The notes beneath the pieces are model-generated. The model was not told the DNA's origin. It did no database searches and worked only from the letters and a program-made list of their open reading frames with translations. From Paludibacteraceae bacterium (GTDB taxonomy: Bacteria > Bacteroidota > Bacteroidia > Bacteroidales > Paludibacteraceae), in NCBI GenBank assembly GCA_017525455.1, contig JAFXSS010000050.1:1-51365 (forward strand): a stretch of 51,365 nucleotides of DNA. The letters are read 5' to 3'. This document shows, in pieces, positions 1 through 7,625 of the stretch. The translations under genes were made by a program, and so were the position numbers. The first letter of the stretch is position 1. Each line of letters begins with the position of its first letter.

Positions 1-590
1 CAACCAGAGAAAGCACCGCCTCCAATGCTTGTGACGCTGTTGGGGATAGTCACAGAGGTTAACTTGCTGCAACCAGAGAAAGCTTGATCTCCAATGCTTG
101 TGACGCTGTTACCTATAGTTAAGGAGGTCATACCCTTGCAACCAGAGAAAGCTTGATCTCCAATGCTTGTGACGCTGTTGGGAATAGTCACAGAGGTCAA
201 ACTACTGCAACTATTGAAAGCACTACTTCCAATGCTTGTGACGCTATTTGGGATAGTCACAGAGGTCAAACCGCTGCAAGCCCTGAAAGCACCTTCACTG
301 ATGCTTTTGACGCTATTGGGAATCGTCACAGATTTCAAACTGCTGCATCCTCGGAAAGCGTACGCTCCAATGCTTGTCACGCTATTTGGAATAGTCGTAG
401 TCATACCGCTGCAATCATAGAAAGCATAATTCCCAATACTTGTGACGCTATTTGGGATAGTCACCTTGTTCAAACTGCTGCAACTGTAGAAAGCTTCATC
501 TCCAATGCTTGTGACGCTGTTGGGGATACTCACAGATGTCAAACTGCTGCATCCTCGGAAAGCATCATTTCCAATTCTTTTGATTTTGCT
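1..590 (-). repeat. 69-bp coding tandem repeats of the BspA-like gene
   Basis: A 69-bp unit (23 codons) recurs, for example the motif CAACCAGAGAAAGC at 1, 70 and 139. About eight to nine units are visible, the leftmost nearly identical and those closer to the start codon more diverged. The repeats encode the leucine-rich units, so copy number can change by recombination without shifting the frame. Confidence 0.85.
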
Positions 591-884
591 GCCGTAGCTA
601 TTGATCGTTACTGATTTCAAATTGCTGCATTGTCGGAAAGCATGATCTCCAATGCCTGTGACGCTGTATGTCTTTCCTTTATGTGTTACGGAAGCGGGAA
701 TAGTAATAGCTCCTGAATATTCATCCCATTCCGAGTTAAACCCATCACCACAATAAGTCACTTGAGCAGTAAGTGTATTACTGTCAAAGTCATACCAAAT
801 GTCTCCAACAAAGGTGTCAGAAGCGAATGTGATTCCAATGCTTGCCACTATGGCAAACAGGAGAGAGAAAAGTTTTGGTTTCAT
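1..884 (-). CDS. BspA-like leucine-rich repeat surface protein (partial, C-terminus outside window)
   Basis: Reading leftward from ATG 884 the frame stays open to the window edge, giving about 294 residues. It begins with a signal peptide (MKPKLFSLLFAIVASIGITFA), then about 65 residues with a DTFVGDIWYDFD-type segment, then tandem 23-residue repeats of the form IPNSVTSIGxxAFxxCSxLTSV. This is the BspA/LRR_5 repeat of Bacteroidales and Treponema surface proteins, which mediate binding to host or other bacterial surfaces. The C-terminal anchor or sorting domain lies beyond base 1 and cannot be seen. The start is 24 nt downstream of the GIY-YIG gene on the same strand, so co-transcription is possible; no convincing TAnnTTTG promoter lies in that gap. 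Ligand unknown. Confidence 0.85.
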   Translation of the reverse strand, partial: MKPKLFSLLFAIVASIGITFASDTFVGDIWYDFDSNTLTAQVTYCGDGFNSEWDEYSGAITIPASVTHKGKTYSVTGIGDHAFRQCSNLKSVTINSYGSKIKRIGNDAFRGCSSLTSVSIPNSVTSIGDEAFYSCSSLNKVTIPNSVTSIGNYAFYDCSGMTTTIPNSVTSIGAYAFRGCSSLKSVTIPNSVKSISEGAFRACSGLTSVTIPNSVTSIGSSAFNSCSSLTSVTIPNSVTSIGDQAFSGCKGMTSLTIGNSVTSIGDQAFSGCSKLTSVTIPNSVTSIGGGAFSG

Positions 885-908
885 AATTTCTAATATTAAA
901 TATTTCGA

Positions 909-1670
909 TTAAGATTGATATAAAGTAGGACGAGCTTGACCTCTTCGTACATATCGTTCCGGCAAACGTTTATGGAGATAACGTTCAATTATTTGCGCAT
1001 CTTCTTGTCTGTTTGCTTCTTCGGCATTAAATTCCCATCGATCTGGTTCCGTATTGCTCTTGTACCACTTAGCATTTTTGTATATAGCAATAACTTCGCC
1101 ATATAAACTAACAAGAATGTATTTGTATTCTTGAGCTTTTTGAGGATTAACATGCCATGCACGGCGTGCTGTTTCATAGATATTGCCATGACGAGAATCA
1201 AGAACTTCTTGTTTGATTTTGATAATCATGTATTCATCTTTTGCCGCTTTAGAATCATCAAACGTCTCTAATCCAAGAACCCGTTGAATGGTTTCTATAT
1301 TTGCCACACCGCGGTCGCTATCGTGACCGGATTGCTCGTTAGTTAAGCCTGCATAACTGTCAATTAACGCTGATTCAACTTCAAGAGCAGTATTTTCATC
1401 CATTCCCCACCTATGAATAACCATAATAGTTTCTAATCCTGCTTTGTGAATATCGCGGATTTGTTGAATCTTTTCCGAAATGTCATCTTTGGCTTTATTT
1501 TTGTAAACTTGCCCTTGACAGTTATTTTTAAGAGCATCCCTTACATGATCAAAGACTCGATTGCCTTTTCCTTTTCCTACATAAAACGTTTGACCTGTAC
1601 GTGGGTCAATAAGGCGATAAACATAGTACCCTAATTGTTCACACACCTCAGGAGAGAATTTAGTTAACAT
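909..1670 (-). CDS. LEM-3-like GIY-YIG nuclease domain protein (COG3680-like)
   Basis: A 253-residue protein. The N-terminus carries the GIY-YIG core: YYVYRL at about 15-20 and FYVGKGKGNRVFDH at about 29-42, the pattern of LEM-3-like GIY-YIG proteins, followed by helices and an acidic ESALIDSYAGLTNEQSGH segment expected to supply the metal-binding glutamate. The family cuts DNA; bacterial members of this branch are poorly characterised. The C-terminal half (about 150-253) has YILVSLYGEVIAIYKNAKWYKS, which I do not recognise. No signal peptide, so cytoplasmic. The frame opens at ATG 1670. A weak -7-like TATAAATTTTG lies about 10 nt upstream. It sits upstream of the BspA-like gene and downstream of the 6S-like RNA. 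Biological role unknown. Confidence 0.8.
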   Translation of the reverse strand: MLTKFSPEVCEQLGYYVYRLIDPRTGQTFYVGKGKGNRVFDHVRDALKNNCQGQVYKNKAKDDISEKIQQIRDIHKAGLETIMVIHRWGMDENTALEVESALIDSYAGLTNEQSGHDSDRGVANIETIQRVLGLETFDDSKAAKDEYMIIKIKQEVLDSRHGNIYETARRAWHVNPQKAQEYKYILVSLYGEVIAIYKNAKWYKSNTEPDRWEFNAEEANRQEDAQIIERYLHKRLPERYVRRGQARPTLYQS

Positions 1671-1772
1671 AGTATCAAAATTTATATTCCGCCTACTCTT
1701 TGTTGGATTTTCGGCATTTTCCTTTTATCTTGTTTTTCTTTTAGTTATAGACCGCTTCGCTATCCTAGGAGT

Positions 1773-1787
1773 CCTAGATCTTCTAGG
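1773..1787. other. Small inverted repeat between RNA terminator and nuclease gene
   Basis: CCTAGA (1773-1778) and TCTAGG (1782-1787) form a 6-bp stem with a 3-nt loop, preceded by another CCTAGG at 1764-1769. It lies between the terminator of the 6S-like RNA and the nuclease gene. No function can be assigned. Confidence 0.4.
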
Positions 1788-1799
1788 GAGCGATATACA

Positions 1800-1978
1800 T
1801 ACAACAAAAGCGTGAACATTATTCACGCTCATTCTCCTTAACTAGGTTCTGGTAGTACCTGTGTACAAGAATAAACAATAACGTCCACGCCCGATATGCT
1901 CAACCCTCCCGCCCTATGAGGGGCGTAGACGGATATTAACATACCCACGAGAACGCTTATTGCACTTTCTTGTTTTGG
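1800..1978 (-). ncRNA. Rod-shaped structured RNA, 6S RNA candidate
   Basis: On the minus strand, nested complementary segments make a long hairpin: TTCTTG (1967-1972) with CAAGAA (1866-1871), TTATTG (1957-1962) with CAATAA (1876-1881), and an 11-bp stem GGGCGTAGACG (1921-1931) with CGTCCACGCCC (1882-1892), where T-G wobble is allowed. A large asymmetric bulge (1932-1956), itself able to form a small hairpin, separates the lower and upper stems. This closing stem, central bubble and terminal stem layout, a length near 180 nt and an own terminator match 6S RNA, which binds RNA polymerase holoenzyme and mimics an open promoter. Motifs of tmRNA, SRP RNA and RNase P RNA are absent. The 6S label is by shape only. 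Confidence 0.5.
1801..1829 (-). terminator. Rho-independent terminator of the 6S-like RNA
   Basis: On the minus strand AGCGTGAA (1829-1822), loop TAATG, TTCACGCT (1816-1809) is a perfect 8-bp hairpin followed by TTTTGTTGT. It ends transcription from the region of the structured RNA before the nuclease gene. Confidence 0.75.
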
Positions 1979-1983
1979 GTACA

Positions 1984-2016
1984 CAAAATTTACCAGATTT
2001 AGTTAAGCCAAAACAA
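1984..2016 (-). promoter_or_regulatory. Putative promoter of the 6S-like RNA
   Basis: On the minus strand a -7-like TAAATTTTG (1984-1992) lies just before the start of the structured RNA. Upstream are TTTTGG (about 2008-2013) and TTG (2014-2016). The match is looser than at the six other promoters here: one extra base in the -7 element, and no TTG or TTTG at exactly 20 nt. Transcription would begin near 1978. Confidence 0.4.
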
Positions 2017-2167
2017 GCGTCAATAAACGCCTTTTATGTCTGCGCAATGCTATGCGCTTGGTGATCGGTCAAGGTTGGCCGATACATTGCTCCGATATTT
2101 ACGTCATCGGTACGCATCGTTTTCTTACGCTGTCGATGGCGGCGACCGCATAACCTGCGGTGGGGTA
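2017..2167. other. Spacer downstream of the Bro-N gene
   Basis: About 150 bp between the stop of the Bro-N/DinD-like gene (minus strand) and the RNA promoter. It holds a short hairpin (GCGT, 6-nt loop, ACGC, near 2018-2031) and GC-rich sequence with no credible gene. An open frame at 2036-2269 on the plus strand overlaps the Bro-N gene antisense and looks accidental. Confidence 0.4.
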
Positions 2168-3034
2168 TTATTTCTGTTCGCCGTCAAACGGCAATTCTTG
2201 CGGTTTGCAGTTTTCGATGGGGCGGATATAATCCGATGCGCGTTCGGAAGATATTACGCTGCGGCCTAATTGACGCTCTAAATCTTCGCGCGCGTTCTTT
2301 GCCACTTTTCCTCCTGCTTGCGCTGCTTGTTTGCTTTCAAACATGCCTTCCGGGTTTCGTTGACGGGAGATCTCTGTAGTCGCCACTTCCGCCAATGTGT
2401 TGAGCGCAAGTTCTATGTTCGTCATATTGTCACGCAGGTTCTCTTTCGTCAAACCTTTGTGTTGTTTGTACTCGCCCGTTGTCATTCCACTCCATGCCTG
2501 GGTAAGCACATTAGTCAAGATGGCAAAATCTCGTTGCTCATGTATTCCGGCCCGATGCCATTCGTCGGTCAATTCTTTGCGCATCTCAATGGAGCGCATT
2601 CGTTCGTTGATCCACTTGTCGGAATAACCTTGGCGGCGATAGTCCTCGACAGCCATCTGGAAGGTCAGTTCCGGATCAATAATCTGGTCTATGCGTTGCT
2701 CGCCCAACAGCGCCAACCACTGTTTGACAGGTTCGGCTTTCTTGGAAGGAATAGATTGAATGATGCGGAATATGCCTTGTAAATCAGCGACATCCGTCAT
2801 ATATTTCTTCCCGTCAGATGAAGGTAGTTTCAGTTGGTGACAATTTGTCACCGACTCATTTCCTTCTTCCTTCAGTCGTTGTTTTAGCTTATTCCAATAT
2901 TTACGACCATCGGCACTCTCTGTTAATACTTGTACTATATCCACAACGGAGAAATAGTACTTTTCCTGCTCCGCATCCCAGACGATGCGGACTTTCTTCC
3001 CCTCAAAAAGTTGTATGGCGAAATCGTCATTCAT
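2168..3034 (-). CDS. Bro-N / DinD-like protein
   Basis: A 288-residue protein. Residues about 5-110 form a Bro-N (baculovirus repeated ORF / phage antirepressor-type) DNA-binding domain, including FSVVDIVQVLTES and the conserved YWNKLKQRL region. The C-terminal half (about 140-265) has EWHRAGIHEQRDFAILTN, GLTKENLRDNMTNIE and ATTEISRQRNPEGM, features shared with DNA-damage-inducible protein D (DinD) and related antirepressor-like proteins. E. coli DinD is SOS-induced and inhibits RecA activity; whether that holds here is unknown. The start at ATG 3034 is supported by a promoter 29 nt upstream. No phage or transposon genes flank it, so it is either domesticated or a small standalone acquisition. 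Confidence 0.75.
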   Translation of the reverse strand: MNDDFAIQLFEGKKVRIVWDAEQEKYYFSVVDIVQVLTESADGRKYWNKLKQRLKEEGNESVTNCHQLKLPSSDGKKYMTDVADLQGIFRIIQSIPSKKAEPVKQWLALLGEQRIDQIIDPELTFQMAVEDYRRQGYSDKWINERMRSIEMRKELTDEWHRAGIHEQRDFAILTNVLTQAWSGMTTGEYKQHKGLTKENLRDNMTNIELALNTLAEVATTEISRQRNPEGMFESKQAAQAGGKVAKNAREDLERQLGRSVISSERASDYIRPIENCKPQELPFDGEQK

Positions 3035-3062
3035 AAATCACCTTCTATTCAATTTCAAACGG

Positions 3063-3094
3063 CAAAGATACAAAAAATATTTGACAATTGCAAA
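3063..3094 (-). promoter_or_regulatory. Bacteroidota sigma-ABfr-type promoter of the Bro-N gene
   Basis: On the minus strand TTTG (3091-3094), a 20-nt spacer and TATCTTTG (3063-3070) match the TTTG / TAnnTTTG Bacteroidota consensus. Transcription would start about 20 nt upstream of ATG 3034. Confidence 0.8.
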
Positions 3095-3163
3095 TAAAAG
3101 CGCGGAAAAGTGTGAAATATATGCAAGATTGTTCGGAAATTAACAAAATGACATAAGGGTGCC

Positions 3164-3259
3164 GGGTTATGGGTTACGGGTGACCGGTGACCGGTTATTT
3201 AGGATTTCAAATTTAAAATTTCAAATTTTATCGGTTATGGGTTATGGGTTACGGGTTAT
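3164..3259. repeat. Heptamer repeat arrays (GGGTTAY)n flanking AAATnnn heptamers
   Basis: Five 7-bp units (GGGTTAT, GGGTTAC, GGGTGAC, CGGTGAC, CGGTTAT) fill 3164-3198. Four more (CGGTTAT, GGGTTAT, GGGTTAC, GGGTTAT) fill 3232-3259. Between them (3199-3231) the complement reads as consecutive AAATTTG, AAATTTT, AAATTTG, AAATCCT heptamers. The AAATnnn block is the same kind of unit as the array after the TonB receptor gene (27421-27600). Confidence 0.85.
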
Positions 3260-3465
3260 GGAACACCGCTGCGCTGACGCGAAGCGCACTCAACAAAGTT
3301 GAAGAAGAGAGATCGCCCAAATTAGGTCGATGCATGGCGGTGAATTGACAGAGAAGAAGAGAGTAGGGATAGACACTAAAACGCATGTAAGTCAGCATGT
3401 TTGCAAGGATAATGTGACAAAATTCAGTTTATGCGCGTGTGTGCGTGCAAAATTTAGGAGAATAA
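3260..3465. other. Non-coding stretch between repeat array and str promoter
   Basis: About 205 bp with no gene, tRNA or clear terminator. A plus-strand open frame covering 3330-3593 runs straight through the rpsL promoter and has no protein-like character. Nothing further is visible. Confidence 0.5.
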
Positions 3466-3497
3466 TTTGCGCATGTCGGATTTTTTTTGTACCTTTG
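3466..3497 (+). promoter_or_regulatory. Promoter of the str-S10-spc-alpha supercluster
   Basis: TTTG (3466-3469), a 20-nt spacer and TACCTTTG (3490-3497) match the Bacteroidota consensus exactly. The start of transcription should fall near 3503, giving a leader of about 125 nt before rpsL that ends in an A-rich, Shine-Dalgarno-free stretch. Confidence 0.85.
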
Positions 3498-3627
3498 CTT
3501 GCTTTTTTCGCGGCGTGCGTCCGTGAGCGCGCGAGAAGAATGTCTGATATGGGCGCCGTGATCACGCCGAGCGAAAGAGCATATAACGATTAAAAACAAC
3601 AATAACAATTAACCAAAACAAGTTAAA

Positions 3628-4008
3628 ATGCCTACAATTCAACAATTAGTTAGAAAAGGAAGAGCAGAACTTACCGACAAGAGCAAAAGCCCCGCTTTGG
3701 ACAGCTGCCCGCAGCGTCGTGGCGTTTGCGTACGTGTGTACACAACCACTCCCAAGAAGCCTAACTCCGCTATGCGTAAGGTGGCTCGTGTTCGTTTGAC
3801 GAACGCGAAGGAGGTGAATGCATACATTCCCGGTGAGGGTCATAACTTGCAGGAGCACAGTATCGTAATGGTACGTGGCGGTCGTGTAAAAGACCTGCCA
3901 GGTGTTCGTTATCACATTGTTCGTGGTACACTGGATACCGCCGGCGTGGCTAACCGTCTGCAGCGTCGTTCGAAATACGGTGCCAAGCGTCCGAAGGCTA
4001 AGAAGTAA
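3628..4008 (+). CDS. rpsL: 30S ribosomal protein S12
   Basis: A 126-residue S12, full family length. It controls decoding accuracy at the A site of the small subunit. The decoding loop TPKKPNSA (41-48) and the GGRVKDLPG loop (84-92) are intact; lysines 43 and 88, whose substitution gives streptomycin resistance in other bacteria, are the sensitive-type residues. First gene of the str segment, starting about 125 nt after the promoter from ATG 3628 with an A-rich leader and no Shine-Dalgarno sequence. Confidence 0.97.
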   Translation: MPTIQQLVRKGRAELTDKSKSPALDSCPQRRGVCVRVYTTTPKKPNSAMRKVARVRLTNAKEVNAYIPGEGHNLQEHSIVMVRGGRVKDLPGVRYHIVRGTLDTAGVANRLQRRSKYGAKRPKAKK

Positions 4009-4172
4009 ATCTTAGACTGCTTCGCTGAAAGACAAGCAAGTGAAACAAAGCTCAAAAACAAAACTAACTAAATGTTCCATACGCTGGGACGATTACAAAC
4101 AGGGGTTGAAGGTTGAGTAAGCTTCACGGGTTGAGGCTGAAGACTGCGACAACCACAAAACAAGTTAAAACA

Positions 4173-4649
4173 ATGAGAAAAGCAAAACCAAAGAAACGTG
4201 TGATCCTGCCGGATCCTGTGTATGGTGAGGTTATGTGCGCAAAGTTCGTTAACCACCTCATGCTCGACGGCAAGAAAAGCATTGCCTACAACGTGTTCTA
4301 CACCTCGTTAGACCTCGTTGGCAAGAAGATGGAGAAAGAGGAGAAGTCTGCTCTCGACATCTGGAAACAAGCGCTGGACAATATCACTCCTCTGGTAGAG
4401 GTTAAGTCGAAGCGTATCGGTGGTGCTACCTTCCAGGTACCTACCGAGATTCGTGCTGACCGCAAGGAGTCCATCGCAATGAAGAATATGATAGCTTTCG
4501 CCCGCAAGCGTGGCGGCCACTCGATGGCTGAGAAACTTGCCGGTGAGATCATCGATGCCTATAACAACCAGGGTGGTGCCTTCAAACGTAAGGAGGATAT
4601 GCACCGCATGGCTGAGGCTAACCGCGCATTCGCACACTTCCGCTTCTAA
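4173..4649 (+). CDS. rpsG: 30S ribosomal protein S7
   Basis: S7 nucleates assembly of the 30S head by binding the 3' domain of 16S rRNA. The start at ATG 4173 (158 residues, [15 protein letters not shown]) is chosen over an in-frame upstream codon at 4113, because family members begin with this basic stretch and the AACAAGTTAAAACA leader resembles that of rpsL. Conserved segments include [15 protein letters not shown] and the C-terminal [14 protein letters not shown]. The 164-nt spacer from rpsL contains no other gene. Confidence 0.97.
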   Translation: MRKAKPKKRVILPDPVYGEVMCAKFVNHLMLDGKKSIAYNVFYTSLDLVGKKMEKEEKSALDIWKQALDNITPLVEVKSKRIGGATFQVPTEIRADRKESIAMKNMIAFARKRGGHSMAEKLAGEIIDAYNNQGGAFKRKEDMHRMAEANRAFAHFRF

Positions 4650-4691
4650 TCGCGCGTATACGTGTGCAGTAAAAATTAAGGTGTTACATAA

Positions 4692-6806
4692 ATGGCAAAA
4701 CACGATTTACATCTAAACCGCAACATCGGCATTATGGCTCACATCGATGCCGGTAAGACAACTACGTCGGAGCGCATCCTGTTCTACACGGGTCTGACCC
4801 ACAAGATCGGCGAGGTGCACGACGGCGCTGCCACCATGGACTGGATGGAGCAGGAGCAGGAGCGTGGTATAACGATCACGTCTGCTGCTACCACTACTTA
4901 CTGGAACTATGCTGGCAACAAATACAAGATCAACTTGATTGACACTCCGGGGCACGTGGACTTTACGGTCGAGGTAGAGCGTTCGCTTCGTATCCTTGAC
5001 GGTGCTGTGGCTACGTTCTGCGCAGTAGGTGGCGTACAGCCTCAGTCGGAAACCGTATGGCGTCAGGCTGACAAGTACCGCGTACCGCGTATCTGCTACG
5101 TCAACAAGATGGACCGTTCGGGTGCGAACTTCTTTGACGTTGTTCGCCAGATCAAGGAGGTGCTTGGTGCACAACCTTGCCCGATACAGATCCCTATCGG
5201 AGCAGAGGAGACGTTCAAGGGCGTAGTTGATCTGATTAAAATGAAAGCCATTCTTTGGCACGACGAGACGATGGGCGCAGAGTATTCCGTAGAGGATATA
5301 CCTGCCAACCTGATTGCCGAGGCTGAGGAGTGGCGTGACAAGATGCTGGAGACATGTGCCGAGTTCGACGACGTGCTGATGGAGAAGTACTTCTCTGATC
5401 CCGCTACTATCACCGAGGACGAGATCCGTGCCGCTATCCGCAAGGGGTGCGTAGGCATGAACATCTTCCCCGTTGTTTGCGGTTCGTCGTTCAAGAACAA
5501 AGGTGTGCAGACGATGCTTGACGCCGTATGTGCGTACTTGCCGTCGCCGATGGATACCCCGGTTATCGAAGGTACAGACCCGCGCAACGACGAGCCTGCA
5601 ACACGCAAGCCCGACGATGCCGAGCCGCTCACAGCACTGGCATTCAAGATCGCTACAGACCCGTATGTAGGACGTTTGTGCTACTTCAGAGTTTACTCCG
5701 GTAAACTGGAGGCCGGTTCGTATATCTACAATCCGCGTTCTGGCAAGAAAGAGCGTATATCGCGTATCTTCCAGATGCACTCCAACCACCAGAACCCCGT
5801 TGATTTCATCGGCGCTGGCGATATAGGTGCAGGTGTAGGATTCAAGGATATCCGTACCGGTGATACCCTCTGCGATGAGAACAAACCTATCGTTCTCGAG
5901 TCGATCGAGTTCCCTGCACCGGTTATCGGCATCAGTGTTGAGCCGAAATCGCAGGCTGACCTTGACAAACTCGGCGTAGGTTTGGCTAAGCTGGCTGAGG
6001 AAGACCCGACATTCACCGTTAAGACTGACGAGCAGACCGGCCAAACCGTTATCTCGGGTATGGGCGAGCTCCATTTGGAGATCATCATCGACCGTCTGAA
6101 ACGTGAGTTCAAGGTGGAGTGTAACCAAGGTCGTCCGCAGGTTGCTTATCGCGAGGCTATCTCTGCTCCGGTTGAACTGCGCGAGACCTATAAGAAGCAA
6201 TCCGGTGGCCGTGGTAAGTTCGCTGACATGATTGTCCGCGTTGAACCGGCTGACGAAGGCTTCGAGGGTGCTCTGCAGTTTGTAAACGAGGTTAAGGGCG
6301 GTAATATTCCTAAGGAGTATATCCCGTCGATCGAGAAAGGCTTCCTGGCTGCAATGAAGAACGGCGTGCTCGCCGGTTATCCGGTTGACCAACTGAAGGT
6401 AACCGTCATCGACGGTAGCTTCCACCCGGTTGACTCCGACCAGCTCTCGTTCGAGATCTGCGCCCAGATGGCATTCAAGAATGCATGCGCAAAGGCTAAA
6501 CCCGTACTCATGGAGCCTATCATGAAACTTGAGGTGGTAACACCTGAGGAGAGCATGGGCGACGTGATCGGTGACCTGAACAAACGTCGTGGCCAGGTTG
6601 AGGGTATGGATACCGCTCACAACGGCGCACGTATCGTTAAGGCCAAGGTACCATTGAGCGAGATGTTCGGCTACGTAACAGCATTGCGTACCATCACCTC
6701 GGGTCGTGCTACCAGCTCGATGGAGTTCAGCCACTACGCTCCTGTTTCGTCAAGCATCGCTAAGGCTGTGCTGACTGAAGTAGGCGGCCGCGTTGATCTG
6801 GTTTAG
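4692..6806 (+). CDS. fusA: Translation elongation factor G
   Basis: A 704-residue EF-G, the GTPase that moves tRNA and mRNA through the ribosome after peptide transfer. G motifs are intact: AHIDAGKTT (16-24), RGITIT (58-63), DTPGH (84-88) and NKMD near 138. Domain IV includes the GGRGKFADM segment. It follows rpsG by 42 nt. tuf does not follow it, as usual in Bacteroidota. The stop codon is built into the base of a large hairpin (6801-6904). The long open frame antisense to this gene is a codon-bias shadow. Confidence 0.98.
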   Translation: MAKHDLHLNRNIGIMAHIDAGKTTTSERILFYTGLTHKIGEVHDGAATMDWMEQEQERGITITSAATTTYWNYAGNKYKINLIDTPGHVDFTVEVERSLRILDGAVATFCAVGGVQPQSETVWRQADKYRVPRICYVNKMDRSGANFFDVVRQIKEVLGAQPCPIQIPIGAEETFKGVVDLIKMKAILWHDETMGAEYSVEDIPANLIAEAEEWRDKMLETCAEFDDVLMEKYFSDPATITEDEIRAAIRKGCVGMNIFPVVCGSSFKNKGVQTMLDAVCAYLPSPMDTPVIEGTDPRNDEPATRKPDDAEPLTALAFKIATDPYVGRLCYFRVYSGKLEAGSYIYNPRSGKKERISRIFQMHSNHQNPVDFIGAGDIGAGVGFKDIRTGDTLCDENKPIVLESIEFPAPVIGISVEPKSQADLDKLGVGLAKLAEEDPTFTVKTDEQTGQTVISGMGELHLEIIIDRLKREFKVECNQGRPQVAYREAISAPVELRETYKKQSGGRGKFADMIVRVEPADEGFEGALQFVNEVKGGNIPKEYIPSIEKGFLAAMKNGVLAGYPVDQLKVTVIDGSFHPVDSDQLSFEICAQMAFKNACAKAKPVLMEPIMKLEVVTPEESMGDVIGDLNKRRGQVEGMDTAHNGARIVKAKVPLSEMFGYVTALRTITSGRATSSMEFSHYAPVSSSIAKAVLTEVGGRVDLV

Positions 6807-6904
6807 GATTTCTTTGGGCATCTTTGGGGTTTGAGTTCGGTCATTATGGTCCACATAACTCCCTCGCTCGAAACCCCAAACCTGCTCCGAACAAATTCCT
6901 AAAC
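6801..6904 (+). promoter_or_regulatory. Large nested hairpin overlapping the fusA stop codon
   Basis: GTTTAGGATTT (6801-6811), which contains the fusA stop codon, pairs with AAATTCCTAAAC (6893-6904) with one mismatch. Inside it TTTGGGGTTT (6823-6832) pairs perfectly with AAACCCCAAA (6871-6880). There is no T-tract, so a simple intrinsic terminator is unlikely. A processing site, attenuator or mRNA 3'-end stabiliser separating str from S10 is possible. Confidence 0.55.
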
Positions 6905-7022
6905 GGGAAATAACTTTTGGCGTGCAAGCGCAGGCGTGCGCACACGTACATTAAAAAAACGCACGTACACATACACACGTACACACGTGTGACGCTGAGT
7001 ACGGCAATAAAAACAGAGAAAT
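6905..7022 (+). other. Spacer upstream of the S10 leader
   Basis: GC- and ACGT-rich sequence with repeated GTACAC/CACGTA words (6940-6995). A -7-like TAACTTTTG at 6911-6919 has one base too many and no matching upstream element at 20 nt, so a separate S10 promoter is possible but not supported. Confidence 0.35.
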
Positions 7023-7132
7023 TCAGCCAAACTTGGCTGATAGTATCAACTAGAAAAACAGCAGGTAGTGAACCTGCATAAGAAATTAACCCGTAGGGCG
7101 TGAGTCATCCGAGTAAATGACTCTTTGGGTTA
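7023..7132 (+). promoter_or_regulatory. S10 operon leader with three consecutive hairpins
   Basis: Hairpin 1: TCAGCCAA (7023-7030) with TTGGCTGA (7033-7040). Hairpin 2: GCAGGT (7061-7066) with ACCTGC (7072-7077), 5-nt loop. Hairpin 3: TAACCC (7087-7092) with GGGTTA (7127-7132), enclosing GAGTCAT (7102-7108) with ATGACTC (7117-7123). In E. coli the S10 leader is bound by L4 for autogenous control. The structures here are different and I infer a regulatory role only from position and strength of pairing. Confidence 0.55.
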
Positions 7133-7165
7133 CGCGCGCTCTGCACTTAAACAAAAACAACAAAA

Positions 7166-7471
7166 ATGAGTCAGAAAATTCGTATCAAACTCAAATCGTT
7201 CGACCACAATCTGGTGGATAAGTCCGCTGAGAAGATTGTAAGGAGCGTAAAAGCTACAGGTGCTGTGATCAGCGGTCCTATCGCACTGCCGACACACAAG
7301 CGTATCTTTACCGTTAACCGCTCAACCTTCGTTAACAAGAAGGCTCGCGAGCAGTTCGAACTCTCAACTTACAAGCGTCTCATCGATATCTACAACTCCA
7401 ACGCTAAGACCGTTGAGGCCTTGATGAAACTCGAATTGGCCAGCGGTGTGGAAGTAGAAATCAAAGTTTGA
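7166..7471 (+). CDS. rpsJ: 30S ribosomal protein S10
   Basis: A 101-residue S10, in the head of the small subunit; in other bacteria also NusE, a partner of NusB in transcription antitermination. Hallmarks are [14 protein letters not shown] at the start and [17 protein letters not shown] in the middle (rRNA-contacting loop). It starts at ATG 7166 after an A-rich leader. First gene of the S10 segment, flanked on both sides by structured RNA. Confidence 0.97.
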   Translation: MSQKIRIKLKSFDHNLVDKSAEKIVRSVKATGAVISGPIALPTHKRIFTVNRSTFVNKKAREQFELSTYKRLIDIYNSNAKTVEALMKLELASGVEVEIKV

Positions 7472-7625
7472 TAACCGCCGAAGCGCTTCCCACGGAGAGT
7501 GATACCGGAATATCGTGAGGCAACTCACAGGAGATAAGAGCATAGCGGGAACCCGAAAACGTTAACCCGTGGGCGAGAGCGCAGGCAAACAATTTAAGTT
7601 AAACAAAGTATTTAATCAGTCTAAA
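7472..7625 (+). promoter_or_regulatory. Structured spacer between rpsJ and rplC
   Basis: 154 nt with no gene, unusually long for this cluster. It contains a GAAGCGCTTC palindrome near 7479, a GTGAG hairpin closed by a GCAA tetraloop (7515-7528), CGGG-AA-CCCG near 7546, and the motif TTAACCCGTGGGCGAGAG (about 7562-7579). That motif resembles TTAACCCGTAGGGCGTGAG in the leader before rpsJ (about 7086-7104), suggesting the same ligand or a duplicated element. Confidence 0.5.

Noticed and set aside
1-590. CRISPR array
   Set aside because: The repeats are contiguous, lack spacers and translate as leucine-rich repeats in one open frame.
1800-1978. tmRNA, SRP RNA or RNase P RNA
   Set aside because: No tag-peptide frame, no GGAAGG-type SRP loop and no conserved RNase P core were found; the shape fits 6S better.
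2036-2269. Small plus-strand frame beside the Bro-N gene
   Set aside because: It overlaps the Bro-N coding end antisense and has no supporting features.
3232-3259. Linear chromosome telomere
   Set aside because: Only nine units in total, internal to the window and followed by essential ribosomal genes; treated as a repeat array.
3330-3593. Small plus-strand frame before rpsL
   Set aside because: It covers the str promoter and the leader and resembles no protein family.
4713-6734. Long open frame antisense to fusA (673 codons)
   Set aside because: It mirrors the codon bias of fusA, has no recognisable domain and no promoter or leader; EF-G on the other strand is certain.
6905-7022. Separate promoter for the S10 operon
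   Set aside because: The only -7-like sequence (TAACTTTTG) has irregular spacing and no upstream element at 20 nt.
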